IMG/VR virus record: IMGVR_UViG_3300049222_000187
Coordinates: 1 to 38,095 of that record
Source of the DNA: a virus
Length of the DNA stretch: 38,095 bases
Strand: one strand, 5' to 3'
The translations under genes and the position numbers were made by a program. Position 1 is the stretch's first letter; every line of letters begins with the position of its first letter. Shown here piece after piece: positions 15,488 to 23,519 of the stretch. The notes under the pieces were generated by a model. It saw only the letters and a program-made list of their open reading frames with translations, made no database searches and had not been told where the DNA came from.

Positions 15488-17893
15488 TTACGCTCCTGGG
15501 TTTTTAAGTAATTCTATTTCTTTTTTAAGTTCTTTGACGGATTCAATTAATAAAGCACATAGTCTTTCATATTTAACTGCTTTGGTTCCATCGTCTCTTG
15601 TTGCAACAATCTCAGGTAAAACTTTTTCAACATCTTGTGCAATAACTCCAACTTCTTTTTCAGCTTTTAAATGTTTATTTTTTTCTAAAGCTTCTTCAGT
15701 CCAATCATAGTATACACCGTTTATTTGTGAAACTTTATCTAGAGCACTATCAATGTTTACAACATTTTTCTTTAAACTTTTATCAGAAGTAGAAAATGCT
15801 GTTACATCTCCTGTTGCAGTAATAGCTCCTGTAACAGCTATTCCACCAGTTGTTGTTTCAAATTTTTTAGAGTTGTCGTAGTATAAATCTACTGCACCAT
15901 TATCATTAAATGCAGCAAATGTTTCATTACCACCCGCATCTTTAAATTTTGTTGCTGTGTCTGAAAGAAAAAATACTTGTCCAGTATTATTTTTAATTTG
16001 AGCATTACTTCCATCATGATAAATTTCAAAATCTGAACCTGCTCCAAAAAGTGCTTTATCACTATCTCCAAAATTTAAATCAGCAGAAGTAGTACCCCCA
16101 TCAAATGTAATTGTTCCAGTTACATCTACACCACCAGATGTTGTTTCTAATTTCTTAGCGTTGTTATGATAAAGTTCAACTGCACCATCTGCGATAGCTT
16201 TTATCATATCTTCGCCAGTATATCTTTGTATATAAACTCCATCATTACCTCTTAGATAAAGTCTACCAGTGCCAGTATCATCTATAAAAGAATGACTACC
16301 CTCATGATAAATTTCTAAATCACCACCATCACCAAAGATAGCTTTATCGCTATCTCCAAAATTAATATTTTCTGTAGTTGTTATAGGCACAGCAAAAGAA
16401 GCTGTGTCATTACCTGCATCTATTTTAAATGCATTTGCTTGATTATTTGATTCAACTCTAAAGTCTGTATCAAAACTTCCATCATTAAATACTACTTCTG
16501 TTGGAGTTAATTTTAAAATATCATTTCCAGATCCAGCGTGTCTAATTTGAAATCTTAATTGTGTATCTATAGAACCATCACTTACATCCAATGCTTGTGC
16601 TTCAATCTTTGCATATTCAAGTTTAGCACTTGCATCATCTTCACCCATGAAACGAATATCTCCAAGTATATCATTATCTGCTGGACTAGCAGAGTTTCTA
16701 TACAAAGAAAGTCTTGGGCCAACATTTGCGTCTGCATCTGTTGAGATAAGTTCAAGAGCAGCAGTATTATCCGATACTGTAATTGTTGCTCCAGCAGAAG
16801 ATGTAATCGCACCATCTACTTGTAATGTAGAAGCCATATCAACAGCTCCATCAATATCTACTACATCTAAATTTGCTGTACCATCAACATCAATATCACC
16901 TGAAATATCTAAAGAAGTTGCTGCAACTTCTCCAGTGACAGTAACACCAGCAGATGTTGTTTCTAATTTCTTAGAGTTGTTATGGTAAAGTTCAACAGCA
17001 CCATCTTTTACTCCTTTCACCATATTTTTAGCTGTGTCACCAGATGTAAGTTGAATTGCAGTTCCATTAGTATCTATGTATAAACTACCTGTACCAATAT
17101 CTTTAATAAAACTTTCGGTACTAGAATGATAAATTTGTAAATCTCCGCTATCGCCAAATCTTGCTAAATCATTATCTCCAAAATTAATATTACCAGTAGT
17201 AGTTAAACCTGCAAAAGTAGGACTAGCTGAAGTTGCCACACTTTGGCCAATAGCTATGTCGTCAGCGTTGACTGTAACACCGGTTCCGGCTCCAACGTTT
17301 AATGTAACATCTCCAGAAGATCCACCACCTGTTAAACCAGAACCTGCTGTGACACCTGTAATATCTCCAGTAGTTGGAGTTTGAAATTCTAAAGCAGTTG
17401 CTCCTGCGTTTACGGCAAGAACTTGGTTTGCAGTTCCAATAGCTGTTAAACCTGTACCACCTTTTGTTGTTGGTACTGTTGGTAATCTATCTGATGATAA
17501 AGTTCCTGAAGCTACGTTTGAAGCATTAAGAGCAGTTAAGTTAGATCCATTGTTTGCAACAATGTTTCCGCTAGCATCTTTAATAACTGCTTTGGATGCA
17601 GGAAGGGTACAGAAAACATCTTTAGTACCTGCAGCAAAATTTACTGCAGAGTCACTATTAGATGATGATAATATAGTATCTCTAGATAATGTATCAGGTG
17701 TAGCGTCTGTTACAGTACCAATACCAATTTCAAACGCACCATCTTCATTTACAATGGAATAATATGTTGTGTTTGTAGTACCAATACCTGCAACAAATGA
17801 TTCAAAACCTGAAACAGCTCCTGCAAGAGAAAGAGTTCCTGTACCAGTAGTGGTAGAGGTTTCTTTTACTCTATCATTAACGACTAATGCCAT
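15488..17893 (-). CDS. Long tail fibre with C-terminal S74 intramolecular chaperone
   Basis: 801 residues. The N-terminus (VVNDRVKETSTTTGTGTLSLAGAVSGFESF) is typical of fibres in marine phages. The shaft contains about three copies of a module with INFGD.D.A.FG..GDL.IYH and GAVELYHNNSKKLETTS.GV.VTG. From residue about 702 (TSDKSLKKNVVNIDSAL) to the end is the peptidase_S74 chaperone domain, with the Ser-Asp-x-x-Leu-Lys cleavage region, a GVIAQDVEKVLPE helix and a terminal coiled coil. This domain guides trimer folding and normally cuts itself off. The protein is probably the main side or central fibre for host recognition. Confidence 0.88.
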   Translation of the reverse strand: MALVVNDRVKETSTTTGTGTLSLAGAVSGFESFVAGIGTTNTTYYSIVNEDGAFEIGIGTVTDATPDTLSRDTILSSSNSDSAVNFAAGTKDVFCTLPASKAVIKDASGNIVANNGSNLTALNASNVASGTLSSDRLPTVPTTKGGTGLTAIGTANQVLAVNAGATALEFQTPTTGDITGVTAGSGLTGGGSSGDVTLNVGAGTGVTVNADDIAIGQSVATSASPTFAGLTTTGNINFGDNDLARFGDSGDLQIYHSSTESFIKDIGTGSLYIDTNGTAIQLTSGDTAKNMVKGVKDGAVELYHNNSKKLETTSAGVTVTGEVAATSLDISGDIDVDGTANLDVVDIDGAVDMASTLQVDGAITSSAGATITVSDNTAALELISTDADANVGPRLSLYRNSASPADNDILGDIRFMGEDDASAKLEYAKIEAQALDVSDGSIDTQLRFQIRHAGSGNDILKLTPTEVVFNDGSFDTDFRVESNNQANAFKIDAGNDTASFAVPITTTENINFGDSDKAIFGDGGDLEIYHEGSHSFIDDTGTGRLYLRGNDGVYIQRYTGEDMIKAIADGAVELYHNNAKKLETTSGGVDVTGTITFDGGTTSADLNFGDSDKALFGAGSDFEIYHDGSNAQIKNNTGQVFFLSDTATKFKDAGGNETFAAFNDNGAVDLYYDNSKKFETTTGGIAVTGAITATGDVTAFSTSDKSLKKNVVNIDSALDKVSQINGVYYDWTEEALEKNKHLKAEKEVGVIAQDVEKVLPEIVATRDDGTKAVKYERLCALLIESVKELKKEIELLKNPGA

Positions 17894-17905
17894 TTAAAAC
17901 TCCTA

Positions 17906-18358
17906 TTAACCAGAGATTCTTAATATAGCTGCTGAAGTCGTTGCTGCTGGAAACTGTACTGTGAAAGTTCCTGATGTAGCTGTTTTATCTCCTCCAAAAT
18001 CTAAAACTGCAACTGCTGCATTAGTAACTGCAGAAGATGTGTTGTAGATTAATGCACCTCTAGCTGTTAACGTTACACCTGTGAATGATAAATCTGCGAA
18101 GTCAACGAACGCAACACCTTTACCTGAACCAGTTCCGATGTTTGTGCTTTGACCTGTTAATGGATCACCACCCGCTGCGTAAGTTCCAGTGTTACTAACT
18201 TCATTAGTTGCACTGTAAGCAGTTGTAGTTGAGTTTAGAGTTGCTGAAGAAGTATAAAGAGCTAATTTAAAAACATCACCACCAGATGATTTAAAATTTG
18301 CATCACCTTCTAGTAATTGTTTTTTAAACGCATTTGCAATCGCTTGTGTTATAGCCAT
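17906..18358 (-). CDS. Virion structural protein (head or tail), beta-rich
   Basis: 150 residues. The start MAITQAIANAFKKQLLEGDANF followed by DVFKLALYTSSATLNSTTTAYSATNEV is a very common pattern in environmental phage structural proteins. The rest is a beta-rich Gly/Ala/Thr domain ending VQFPAATTSAAILRISG. The ribosome site AAGGAG fits. The neighbours are the fibre gene and an adaptor-like gene, so a tail or neck component is likely. I have no specific named function. Confidence 0.7.
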   Translation of the reverse strand: MAITQAIANAFKKQLLEGDANFKSSGGDVFKLALYTSSATLNSTTTAYSATNEVSNTGTYAAGGDPLTGQSTNIGTGSGKGVAFVDFADLSFTGVTLTARGALIYNTSSAVTNAAVAVLDFGGDKTATSGTFTVQFPAATTSAAILRISG

Positions 18359-18369
18359 AGTTTATCTCC

Positions 18370-19014
18370 TTATTTGCCTCCGACTCGAGGAACACCTGAT
18401 TGATATTCATCTCGTCTTCGCCTTCCCATTTGTTCAATCGAGAAGCCTTCTACCACTTGTTTATACTTTCCTTCGTATAATTGCAAGAGATCATTTGGCC
18501 CCTTTAAAAAAGAAAATGCTTCTACTAAGCATGCATACAATAGTCCGTTGGGAAAATACTTACTGATGTATGTTTGTGTATTTGTAGCAGATAAACCAGG
18601 GTCTTTCAAGATATAGTTTAACTGAATTTGGTAAGTTGAGTTAGGTGTAGGAGCTAAAACAATAGTATCTTTATCCCACATACTGTAATATTTTGGTTCT
18701 CCAGTAACACCTGTTGAATTATATTCAGACATAAAACTTGTATCTCTAAATTCTAAAAAATTTCTAGTTCCACCTGCTCCACCATTTACAATTTGAGCTG
18801 ATCGAACAATTAATAAATCAGAGGGCACATCAATAAATCTTTGTGATGCAATTAAATTAGCTGTTGCGTATCTTCGGTTATTGTCAGAATCTACCTCTCT
18901 ATATATTCTAAATTCAGCGTCGTTAATTATTCCATCTACAATAGTAGATGTTAAAACATTTGCATCTACTTCTGTATAATCTCTAATTTTTTGTACTAAT
19001 TCTGCGTATGTCAT
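18370..19014 (-). CDS. Head-tail adaptor-like protein
   Basis: 214 residues, helical and polar: TYAELVQKIRDYTEVDANVLTSTIVDGIINDAEFRIYREVD, a beta central part (QIQLNYILKDPGLS), then a helix with YLFPNG-like YISKYFPNGLLYACLVEAFSFLKGPNDLLQLYEGKY. This arrangement is typical of phage neck or adaptor proteins (T7 gp11-type or gp6-like connectors). The C-terminus is basic (MGRRRRDEYQ). Start overlaps the upstream stop as TAATG. Assignment rests on pattern and gene order (after the gp4-like gene), not on a diagnostic motif. Confidence 0.65.
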   Translation of the reverse strand: MTYAELVQKIRDYTEVDANVLTSTIVDGIINDAEFRIYREVDSDNNRRYATANLIASQRFIDVPSDLLIVRSAQIVNGGAGGTRNFLEFRDTSFMSEYNSTGVTGEPKYYSMWDKDTIVLAPTPNSTYQIQLNYILKDPGLSATNTQTYISKYFPNGLLYACLVEAFSFLKGPNDLLQLYEGKYKQVVEGFSIEQMGRRRRDEYQSGVPRVGGK

Positions 19015-19508
19015 TATGGTGTTAATGTAACTGGACCAGCGGTCACAGTCATCCCTCCTGAGTCTCCTGTTAATGTTGCATTACTTCCGCAATTAAAACT
19101 ATAACTATTTGTATCTATAACTGTTATACTAAATCCTGAAGAGTTTTCAAACACTGAATAAGCTAATCCACCTGGACTTCCATCTACATTTCTAAATACA
19201 ACAGTATTACCTGTAGATCTTTTATGATTAGGTTCAGTAACAGTTACAATACTTAATCCCGAAGTAAAATTAAATGGGTTACCTGGTAATAAACTTTCTG
19301 TTGCAGGTTCGACTCTTGCAGGTCTTGCAAATTGTAAACCTTGTGGATCAGCAACAGTTGGTTTAGGATCTAACTGTGGTTGCTTTGGTTCAAATTCAGA
19401 TGTGTGCACACGTGAGCCATTCCATTCAACGACCATTTCTTTGTATGGAAAAGCCATACCTGATCTGTCTGAAATAAATTGTGCATATTTTCCGTTTGAT
19501 CTAGACAT
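19014..19508 (-). CDS. Structural protein with shared beta (FCCH-like) domain
   Basis: 164 residues. The first 60 residues (SNGKYAQFISDRSGMAFPYKEMVVEWNGSRVHTSEFEPKQPQL) are a conserved-looking segment seen in many environmental phages. The C-terminal half (IVTVTEPNHKRSTGNTVVFRNV....GFSITVIDTNSYSF) has the same strand pattern as an insert in the 727-residue tail protein. Annotators often label this domain ubiquitin-activating E1 FCCH-like by fold. It overlaps the adjacent adaptor gene by 8 nt. Probably part of the neck or tail assembly. Confidence 0.65.
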   Translation of the reverse strand: MSRSNGKYAQFISDRSGMAFPYKEMVVEWNGSRVHTSEFEPKQPQLDPKPTVADPQGLQFARPARVEPATESLLPGNPFNFTSGLSIVTVTEPNHKRSTGNTVVFRNVDGSPGGLAYSVFENSSGFSITVIDTNSYSFNCGSNATLTGDSGGMTVTAGPVTLTP

Positions 19509-20223
19509 TTGGATAATAAGTTTTAGGGGTTATAAATGTACTTGAAGAAGAACCATCTTCCTCTAATGCTCTTTTTAATTCATCTTCATAAAGTAATTTC
19601 ATTTGTTGAACTAATTCTGGTTTAAATTTTTGTGATAAATAATATGCAAGTCCTGATACCATACAAGGTACAAATCTATAAGGTACATCTGCCTCGTTAG
19701 TATAGTTTCCTGTATCCTGAATCCGGCTAACATAATAATAGTTAAGAAAGTTTCCGGCTTCACTGGATCCTGGAGTTAAATATAAAGTAATTGTTACTTT
19801 ATCAATAAATCTTTGTACAAAATATTGTGTTGGAGTTCCTTTTTGTGTTTTTGAAGATAGACCTTGATAATTTGATCTATTAATTTTTGTCAAAGAAAAA
19901 TCAACATTTGAAGAGTTTCTATAAACAGCTTCTAAAATATCATCTACACCATAAACAGCAGTAGTACTCGATGTACCATCAGCTGTTGATCTAAACATTG
20001 TATATTCTGACTGACCATCAACTAATGTAATTGAATTATTTTTTACTTCCCAAAAATGCAAACCTCTGTTTCCCCATTCTTGAAACATTATGTTTAAAGA
20101 ACGTCTAGCTGTTTTTATATCATTACCAGAATAATCAAATCTACCTATTCTTTCATAAGCTTCAGTAATTACATCATCAATATAAAAACTTGATTCAAAA
20201 GTTGTAGTTCCGGAAGTTGCCAT
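19501..20223 (-). CDS. P22 gp4-like tail accessory/head completion protein
   Basis: 240 residues. YIDDVITEAYERIGR near residue 17, then DIKTARRSLNIMFQEWGNRGLHFWEVK and the late segment VPYRFVPCMVSGLAYYLSQKFKPELVQQMKLLYEDELKRAL, are characteristic of the gp4-type adaptor ring that docks under the portal in P22-like podoviruses. It joins portal and tail after DNA packaging. Gene order (upstream of other adaptor genes) agrees. The C-terminal FITPKTYYPNV is also a typical tail. Start ATG has a weak GGAG-like site. Confidence 0.78.
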   Translation of the reverse strand: MATSGTTTFESSFYIDDVITEAYERIGRFDYSGNDIKTARRSLNIMFQEWGNRGLHFWEVKNNSITLVDGQSEYTMFRSTADGTSSTTAVYGVDDILEAVYRNSSNVDFSLTKINRSNYQGLSSKTQKGTPTQYFVQRFIDKVTITLYLTPGSSEAGNFLNYYYVSRIQDTGNYTNEADVPYRFVPCMVSGLAYYLSQKFKPELVQQMKLLYEDELKRALEEDGSSSSTFITPKTYYPNV

Positions 20224-20231
20224 TTAATCTC

Positions 20232-20501
20232 CTATTTATCTAGAACAACAGTTACAGTAGAATTTGAAATAGCAGAAACAGTCATTCCACCTTCAAATAA
20301 AATTCCGTCTTCTGCTAGATTATAAGAAAATACATCACCTGCTGGTACATCTACTTGAAACTGTGTTACTGAGTTTCCATCCTGTAATGTAACTGAACCT
20401 GCAGAACCTGTTGATGCTAAAATAATTCCTCTTAGTCTAGTTCTTCCTGCGAATACAGAACCTGTCGCTGTTTTTCTAACTGCTTTTACGTCTGATCTCA
20501 T
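20232..20501 (-). CDS. Small beta-structured virion protein
   Basis: 89 residues: RSDVKAVRKTATGSVFAGRTRLRGIILAST followed by strands VTLQDGNSVTQFQVDVPAGDVFSYNLAEDGILFEGGM. The VDVPAG...Y.L...GI.FE pattern is shared with the adjacent 96-residue protein (LYVPGNGIRFEN), so the two are probably paralogues of a small beta-sandwich virion subunit. Start overlaps the neighbour's stop as TAATG. Likely capsid or tail decoration. Confidence 0.68.
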   Translation of the reverse strand: MRSDVKAVRKTATGSVFAGRTRLRGIILASTGSAGSVTLQDGNSVTQFQVDVPAGDVFSYNLAEDGILFEGGMTVSAISNSTVTVVLDK

Positions 20502-20791
20502 TAGCCTGTGTATCCTATTGTTACAGATCCTGATCCAGTTACATCTGCGTAAATAGTATTTTCAAATCTAATACCATTTCCAGGTACATAAAGATCTAGT
20601 CCTTCGCTTCCAAAGGTAGATTCAAATATAATATTTCCTGATGCAGTTGCTGCATCATAAAGTTTTATATTCGTAATACCTGTAGCTTGGATATATGTAA
20701 CTCTAGAAGGACCTATATTAGTAGATCCACCTGAAAAAGTTTTAACCTGTCCATCAGCTGTAAGTGTTGTAAATTTCTGATCTGAACTCAT
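20501..20791 (-). CDS. Small beta-structured virion protein (paralogue of neighbour)
   Basis: 96 residues from the ATG at 20791, chosen because GGAG lies at good distance before it and because an upstream extension would run into the hairpin at 20815-20834. Sequence SSDQKFTTLTADGQVKTFSGGSTNIGPSRVTYIQATGITNIKLYDA...GLDLYVPGNGIRFENTIYADV is all beta strand. It resembles the 89-residue protein downstream in its VPG.GI.FE region, suggesting tandem duplication of a decoration or tail subunit. Confidence 0.68.
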   Translation of the reverse strand: MSSDQKFTTLTADGQVKTFSGGSTNIGPSRVTYIQATGITNIKLYDAATASGNIIFESTFGSEGLDLYVPGNGIRFENTIYADVTGSGSVTIGYTG

Positions 20792-20814
20792 TTTTTTCTC
20801 CGTTAAAATTAATA

Positions 20815-20834
20815 TGTGGGGCCGAAGCCCCACA
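20815..20834 (-). terminator. UUCG-tetraloop hairpin downstream of the 160-residue protein
   Basis: In the minus-strand transcript it reads TGTGGGGC-TTCG-GCCCCACA: 8 perfect base pairs capped by the very stable C(UUCG)G loop. It lies 11 nt after the gene ending at 20846. The following bases (TATTAATTTTAAC) give only a weak U-tract, so it may reduce rather than stop transcription, or protect mRNA ends. Confidence 0.7.
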
Positions 20835-20845
20835 GTAATTATTTA

Positions 20846-21328
20846 TTATTGTGTGTCAGATGTTGAATCAATTCCAAATATTTTTAGAACGATTACAGTA
20901 TCTCCACCTGGATCACCTGAAACAACCAACTCAACTTCGTCTCCAGCTAAACCAGCTACTCCTGGTGCAAAACCAGACATACCTAGTACACCATTGCATC
21001 CTAAGAAACCTTTCCAACCAGTTGTGTTAAGAGCTAAAGAAGCTCCGTCAACATAACCGTCTGTGTCAGCATCTGTTCCAATGTCAACTAAGTTAACAGC
21101 GTTAACTGAAGCAGTAGTTACTACGACACCAATTCCTAATGGAATAAAGTTTGTAGGAATTTGAATAGAAGTTTCTTTTCCTGTAGTATCACCATTAGCA
21201 ACTGTAATAGTTGCAGTGAACTCTTTAAGACTCATTGTAGATGTAAGAGCACCTGTTGATGTGTTTTTAGTTATTACTTCAAAACCGTTTTCTGATCGTA
21301 CCGGTCCTGTAAATGTAGTATTTGCCAT
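20846..21328 (-). CDS. Probable capsid decoration or head fibre protein
   Basis: 160 residues: NTTFTGPVRSENGFEVITKN at the N-terminus, then beta-rich sequence (LKEFTATITVANGDTTGKETSIQIPTNFIPLGIGVVV) and a Gly-rich loop region. The TTFTGPVRSENGF opening is a frequent pattern in environmental phage virion proteins. Strong ribosome site (TAGGAGG). It is the first gene behind a strong-looking promoter near 21440 and is followed by a stable hairpin, an arrangement expected for an abundant protein. Decoration role is inferred. Confidence 0.68.
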   Translation of the reverse strand: MANTTFTGPVRSENGFEVITKNTSTGALTSTMSLKEFTATITVANGDTTGKETSIQIPTNFIPLGIGVVVTTASVNAVNLVDIGTDADTDGYVDGASLALNTTGWKGFLGCNGVLGMSGFAPGVAGLAGDEVELVVSGDPGGDTVIVLKIFGIDSTSDTQ

Positions 21329-21349
21329 AATTATATCCTCCTAGTTTTC

Positions 21350-21390
21350 GAACATAGTCTCTAGGCCGTCGACTATACGCGTCTATGTTC
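21350..21390 (-). promoter_or_regulatory. Inverted repeats in the mRNA leader of the 160-residue protein
   Basis: GAACATAG (21350-21357) and CTATGTTC (21383-21390) are perfect inverted repeats. An overlapping alternative is ATAGTC (21354-21359) with GACTAT (21371-21376). Both lie between the promoter candidate and the ribosome site at about 21340, so the leader can fold in two mutually exclusive ways. Confidence 0.5.
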
Positions 21391-21413
21391 TAATTAAATT
21401 GTATAGTGATTAA

Positions 21414-21442
21414 TTTATATACTAGATTTGTATAGAGTGCAA
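21414..21442 (-). promoter_or_regulatory. Sigma70-like promoter for the decoration/adaptor block
   Basis: Minus strand: TTGCAC (21442-21437), 17 nt, TATAAA (21419-21414). It sits in the 161-nt gap (21329-21489), one of the few real intergenic spaces in the structural region, upstream of the gene starting at 21328. Predicted start near 21407 gives a leader of about 80 nt. Confidence 0.55.
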
Positions 21443-21489
21443 GAGATCCCTAGGAATGATTGACGTTTTCAATAATGTCTAAGTTCTAA

Positions 21490-21702
21490 TTAACCAGCGA
21501 AAAGATGAACTTCACCATCTCTAGGATTATTATGAACTTTTGCTTCTTGTTCCCTGATGATTGATCTAATTACTATTTTAATCTCATCACCTAGAACAGA
21601 CATTTCTGGTGTTATTTGTCCTTTGTTTTCAAGAAACAACTCGTTCCATCTAGACTCGAGTTTCAGTTTCTTTGCGAACAATACCATGTTGTCCTGAGCC
21701 AT
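21490..21702 (-). CDS. Small charged unknown protein
   Basis: 70 residues from the ATG at 21702, preceded by GAGGAGG at about 9 nt. A start five codons upstream lacks such a site. Mostly helical and charged (LFAKKLKLESRWNELFLENKGQITPEMSVLGDEIKIVIRSIIREQEAK). It overlaps the preceding small gene by 53 nt in another frame, a long but believable overlap for a compact phage. Unknown function; lies between capsid and decoration genes. Confidence 0.6.
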   Translation of the reverse strand: MAQDNMVLFAKKLKLESRWNELFLENKGQITPEMSVLGDEIKIVIRSIIREQEAKVHNNPRDGEVHLFAG

Positions 21703-21907
21703 TTGTAACCTCCTCATAGGTTATATAAAAATCATTTGCAGTACTAGTGTATTGCATATCATTTTGTTCCCATTTTATATCAGATTTTCCTAGAAAGTCA
21801 ATGATATGAGGATTAAGCTCATTTACATCATTTATTTCTTTATCACTTTCGATTTCAAATTTTGTTTGAAGATGTTTTGTAAAAATTTTAATTAAGTATT
21901 TATTCAT
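21650..21907 (-). CDS. Small acidic unknown protein
   Basis: 85 residues: NKYLIKIFTKHLQTKFEIESDKEINDVNELNPHIIDFLGKSDIKWEQNDMQYTSTANDFYITYEEV. It looks like an alpha/beta mini-domain with Ile, Lys, Asp and Glu. It follows the capsid terminator at 21934-21958 closely, so its expression probably depends on readthrough. No family recognised. Confidence 0.58.
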   Translation of the reverse strand: MNKYLIKIFTKHLQTKFEIESDKEINDVNELNPHIIDFLGKSDIKWEQNDMQYTSTANDFYITYEEVTNGSGQHGIVRKETETRV

Positions 21908-21933
21908 GGTTTTGTCTTTCTATATATAAAATG

Positions 21934-21958
21934 AGGCGGGATTGTGTCCCGCCTCAAA
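21934..21958 (-). terminator. Strong hairpin terminator after the major capsid gene
   Basis: Minus transcript: TGAGGCGGGA-CACAA-TCCCGCCTCA followed by TTTTATATATAG. A perfect 10-bp GC-rich stem and short U-run lie 11 nt beyond the capsid stop. This fits an intrinsic terminator that lets capsid mRNA be made in excess over downstream genes. Confidence 0.8.
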
Positions 21959-21969
21959 TTTATTAATTA

Positions 21970-22872
21970 TTATGCACCTGGTGATGCAAAAATACCTCTA
22001 AAGTCAGATACACCAAATGAGTATCTTTCTCTAGCTTTGTATCTTACGTTACCAGTATCGAAGTCGCCTTCCATTGCAGTTTTGATAGGTGATCTATCAA
22101 ACATCTTCATACCGTTAGGCACGTCAGTGATAATGTAGAATGCATCTGGATCAGTTAAGAAATTGTTCACTCTGTAACCTTGAGGAACCATTCCCATAGA
22201 AACGATTGCATTGATGTCATTATCAGCAGTACCAACTCTGCCTTGAGACTTCATAAGTCTTTCAGCAGTGAACTGAAGTTCAGAAGGGATGATCATTTTA
22301 ACACCTCTTGCAGCAATTTTCAGACCTCTTTCGTCTGTCATTGCAGCAATATCGATTAATGATTGCTCTAATGAAGTTTCGTTCAAGTCAGCAGCCGTAG
22401 CTAATGTGTTTGATACAGTTCCACTAATAGTTGGGTGAGTAGTTGCAAATAATGCAGTACCATCACCTGAAGTGAATGTTCCAAAACCATTAATTAACGG
22501 GTTAACCGCTTTAACTTGTTTTGTGTTCGCCATAGATCTAGCAAGTGCTTTAGTATATCTACTAGCAAGTCTGTCATACAAGTTATCTTCAATCGCTTCT
22601 TCAGTGATTGAAAATGCTAAAGCTACAGTATCGTGAGTGTATCTTGCAGTGTAAGTTTCTTGAGCATTGTCAAAAACCACACCAGAACCCTCTGCTTTTG
22701 TCTGTGCTTGAGCAAAACCTGATAACATAACTTCTTCTTCAAACGCTCTGTCTGAAGACTCAGTAGTATATATTTCAGCATGCTGATTCTCATAACGTTT
22801 ATATTCCAGACCGAATAAAGCATTCAAACCTGGCTCTAGTTCTTTAACTAGTTGTCCTCTAGATATCGCCAT
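21970..22872 (-). CDS. Major capsid protein (HK97-fold)
   Basis: 300 residues. AISRGQLVKELEPGLNALFGLEYKRYENQHAEIY...FEEEVMLSGFAQAQTKAEGSGVVFDNAQETYTARYTHDTVALAFSITEEAIEDNLYDRL matches a capsid family of Mu-like and many environmental phages, with a long N-arm, the spine helix and a P-domain. Later segments GLKIAARGVKMIIPSELQFTAERLMKS and GDFDTGNVRYKARERYSFGVSDFRGIFASPG are also diagnostic. It assembles into the icosahedral shell with the scaffold and portal encoded upstream. Excellent ribosome site (AGGAGG) and strong terminator suggest high expression. Confidence 0.9.
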   Translation of the reverse strand: MAISRGQLVKELEPGLNALFGLEYKRYENQHAEIYTTESSDRAFEEEVMLSGFAQAQTKAEGSGVVFDNAQETYTARYTHDTVALAFSITEEAIEDNLYDRLASRYTKALARSMANTKQVKAVNPLINGFGTFTSGDGTALFATTHPTISGTVSNTLATAADLNETSLEQSLIDIAAMTDERGLKIAARGVKMIIPSELQFTAERLMKSQGRVGTADNDINAIVSMGMVPQGYRVNNFLTDPDAFYIITDVPNGMKMFDRSPIKTAMEGDFDTGNVRYKARERYSFGVSDFRGIFASPGA

Positions 22873-22885
22873 AATTATCCTCCTA

Positions 22886-23455
22886 TTATATTCCGGCTGT
22901 TTGTTTCAAGAAATGTTCGTTGATCGTAACGACCCAATTCACATTTGCTGCTGTTAGATCATTATTTGCAGGATCTTTAGAAACACCGATAACCTTTAAT
23001 TGGCCATCAGTAGTTGCTAGATCTGAATCATCTAACTCAACTTTTGAAACGTAGTTAGGTGTACTTCCTGCTGCATACACGATATTAGCTACATTACCAA
23101 TATCAGTTTGTGCAGAAGCACCTGTGTTATTTGATTGAACCTCAAATCTTTCATAAGGGTCGTCACTTACGAATCCAACAATGTCAGTTGCAGTGTTAGA
23201 TGCAGCTAAGTGATTAGCCCATGTAGGTTTTGAAGTTGAAGCGTCAGTATAGAATACACCGTTTAGTGAGCCTAATAAAACGTCTCCCGCTGCTGCTACA
23301 CCAATAGTTCCAGTAGCTAACATTTCTACTGGATCTCCTTGATAAATAGCTGTTGCAGAAGCTGCAATATCATATTCACTTAAACCTTGATTGTCTCTAT
23401 TCTGTCCGACTTTACCAATTGCTTTCAAACCGAAAGCGGCGTCTTGATTTGCCAT
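22886..23455 (-). CDS. Capsid-associated structural protein
   Basis: 189 residues: NQDAAFGLKAIGKVGQNRDNQGLSEYDIAASATAIYQGDPVEMLATGTIGVAA, a beta-rich domain, and a conserved-looking end (DLTAANVNWVVTINEHFLKQTAGI). Proteins with this opening are commonly encoded directly before the major capsid gene in environmental podo- and siphoviruses and are assumed to be decoration or accessory head proteins. Ribosome site AAGGAGG. It lies 13 nt upstream of the capsid gene, so the two are probably co-expressed. Confidence 0.75.
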   Translation of the reverse strand: MANQDAAFGLKAIGKVGQNRDNQGLSEYDIAASATAIYQGDPVEMLATGTIGVAAAGDVLLGSLNGVFYTDASTSKPTWANHLAASNTATDIVGFVSDDPYERFEVQSNNTGASAQTDIGNVANIVYAAGSTPNYVSKVELDDSDLATTDGQLKVIGVSKDPANNDLTAANVNWVVTINEHFLKQTAGI

Positions 23456-23519
23456 AGTAGTTGTCCTCCTTAGACTTTGTTTAGTTTAAGTGTACTCTGT
23501 TGGCTTAGAAATTCTTTAA

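Noticed and set aside
20791-20833. Earlier start for the 96-residue virion protein
   Set aside because: The extension reads through the UUCG hairpin; the internal ATG has GGAG in front and begins the conserved-looking part.
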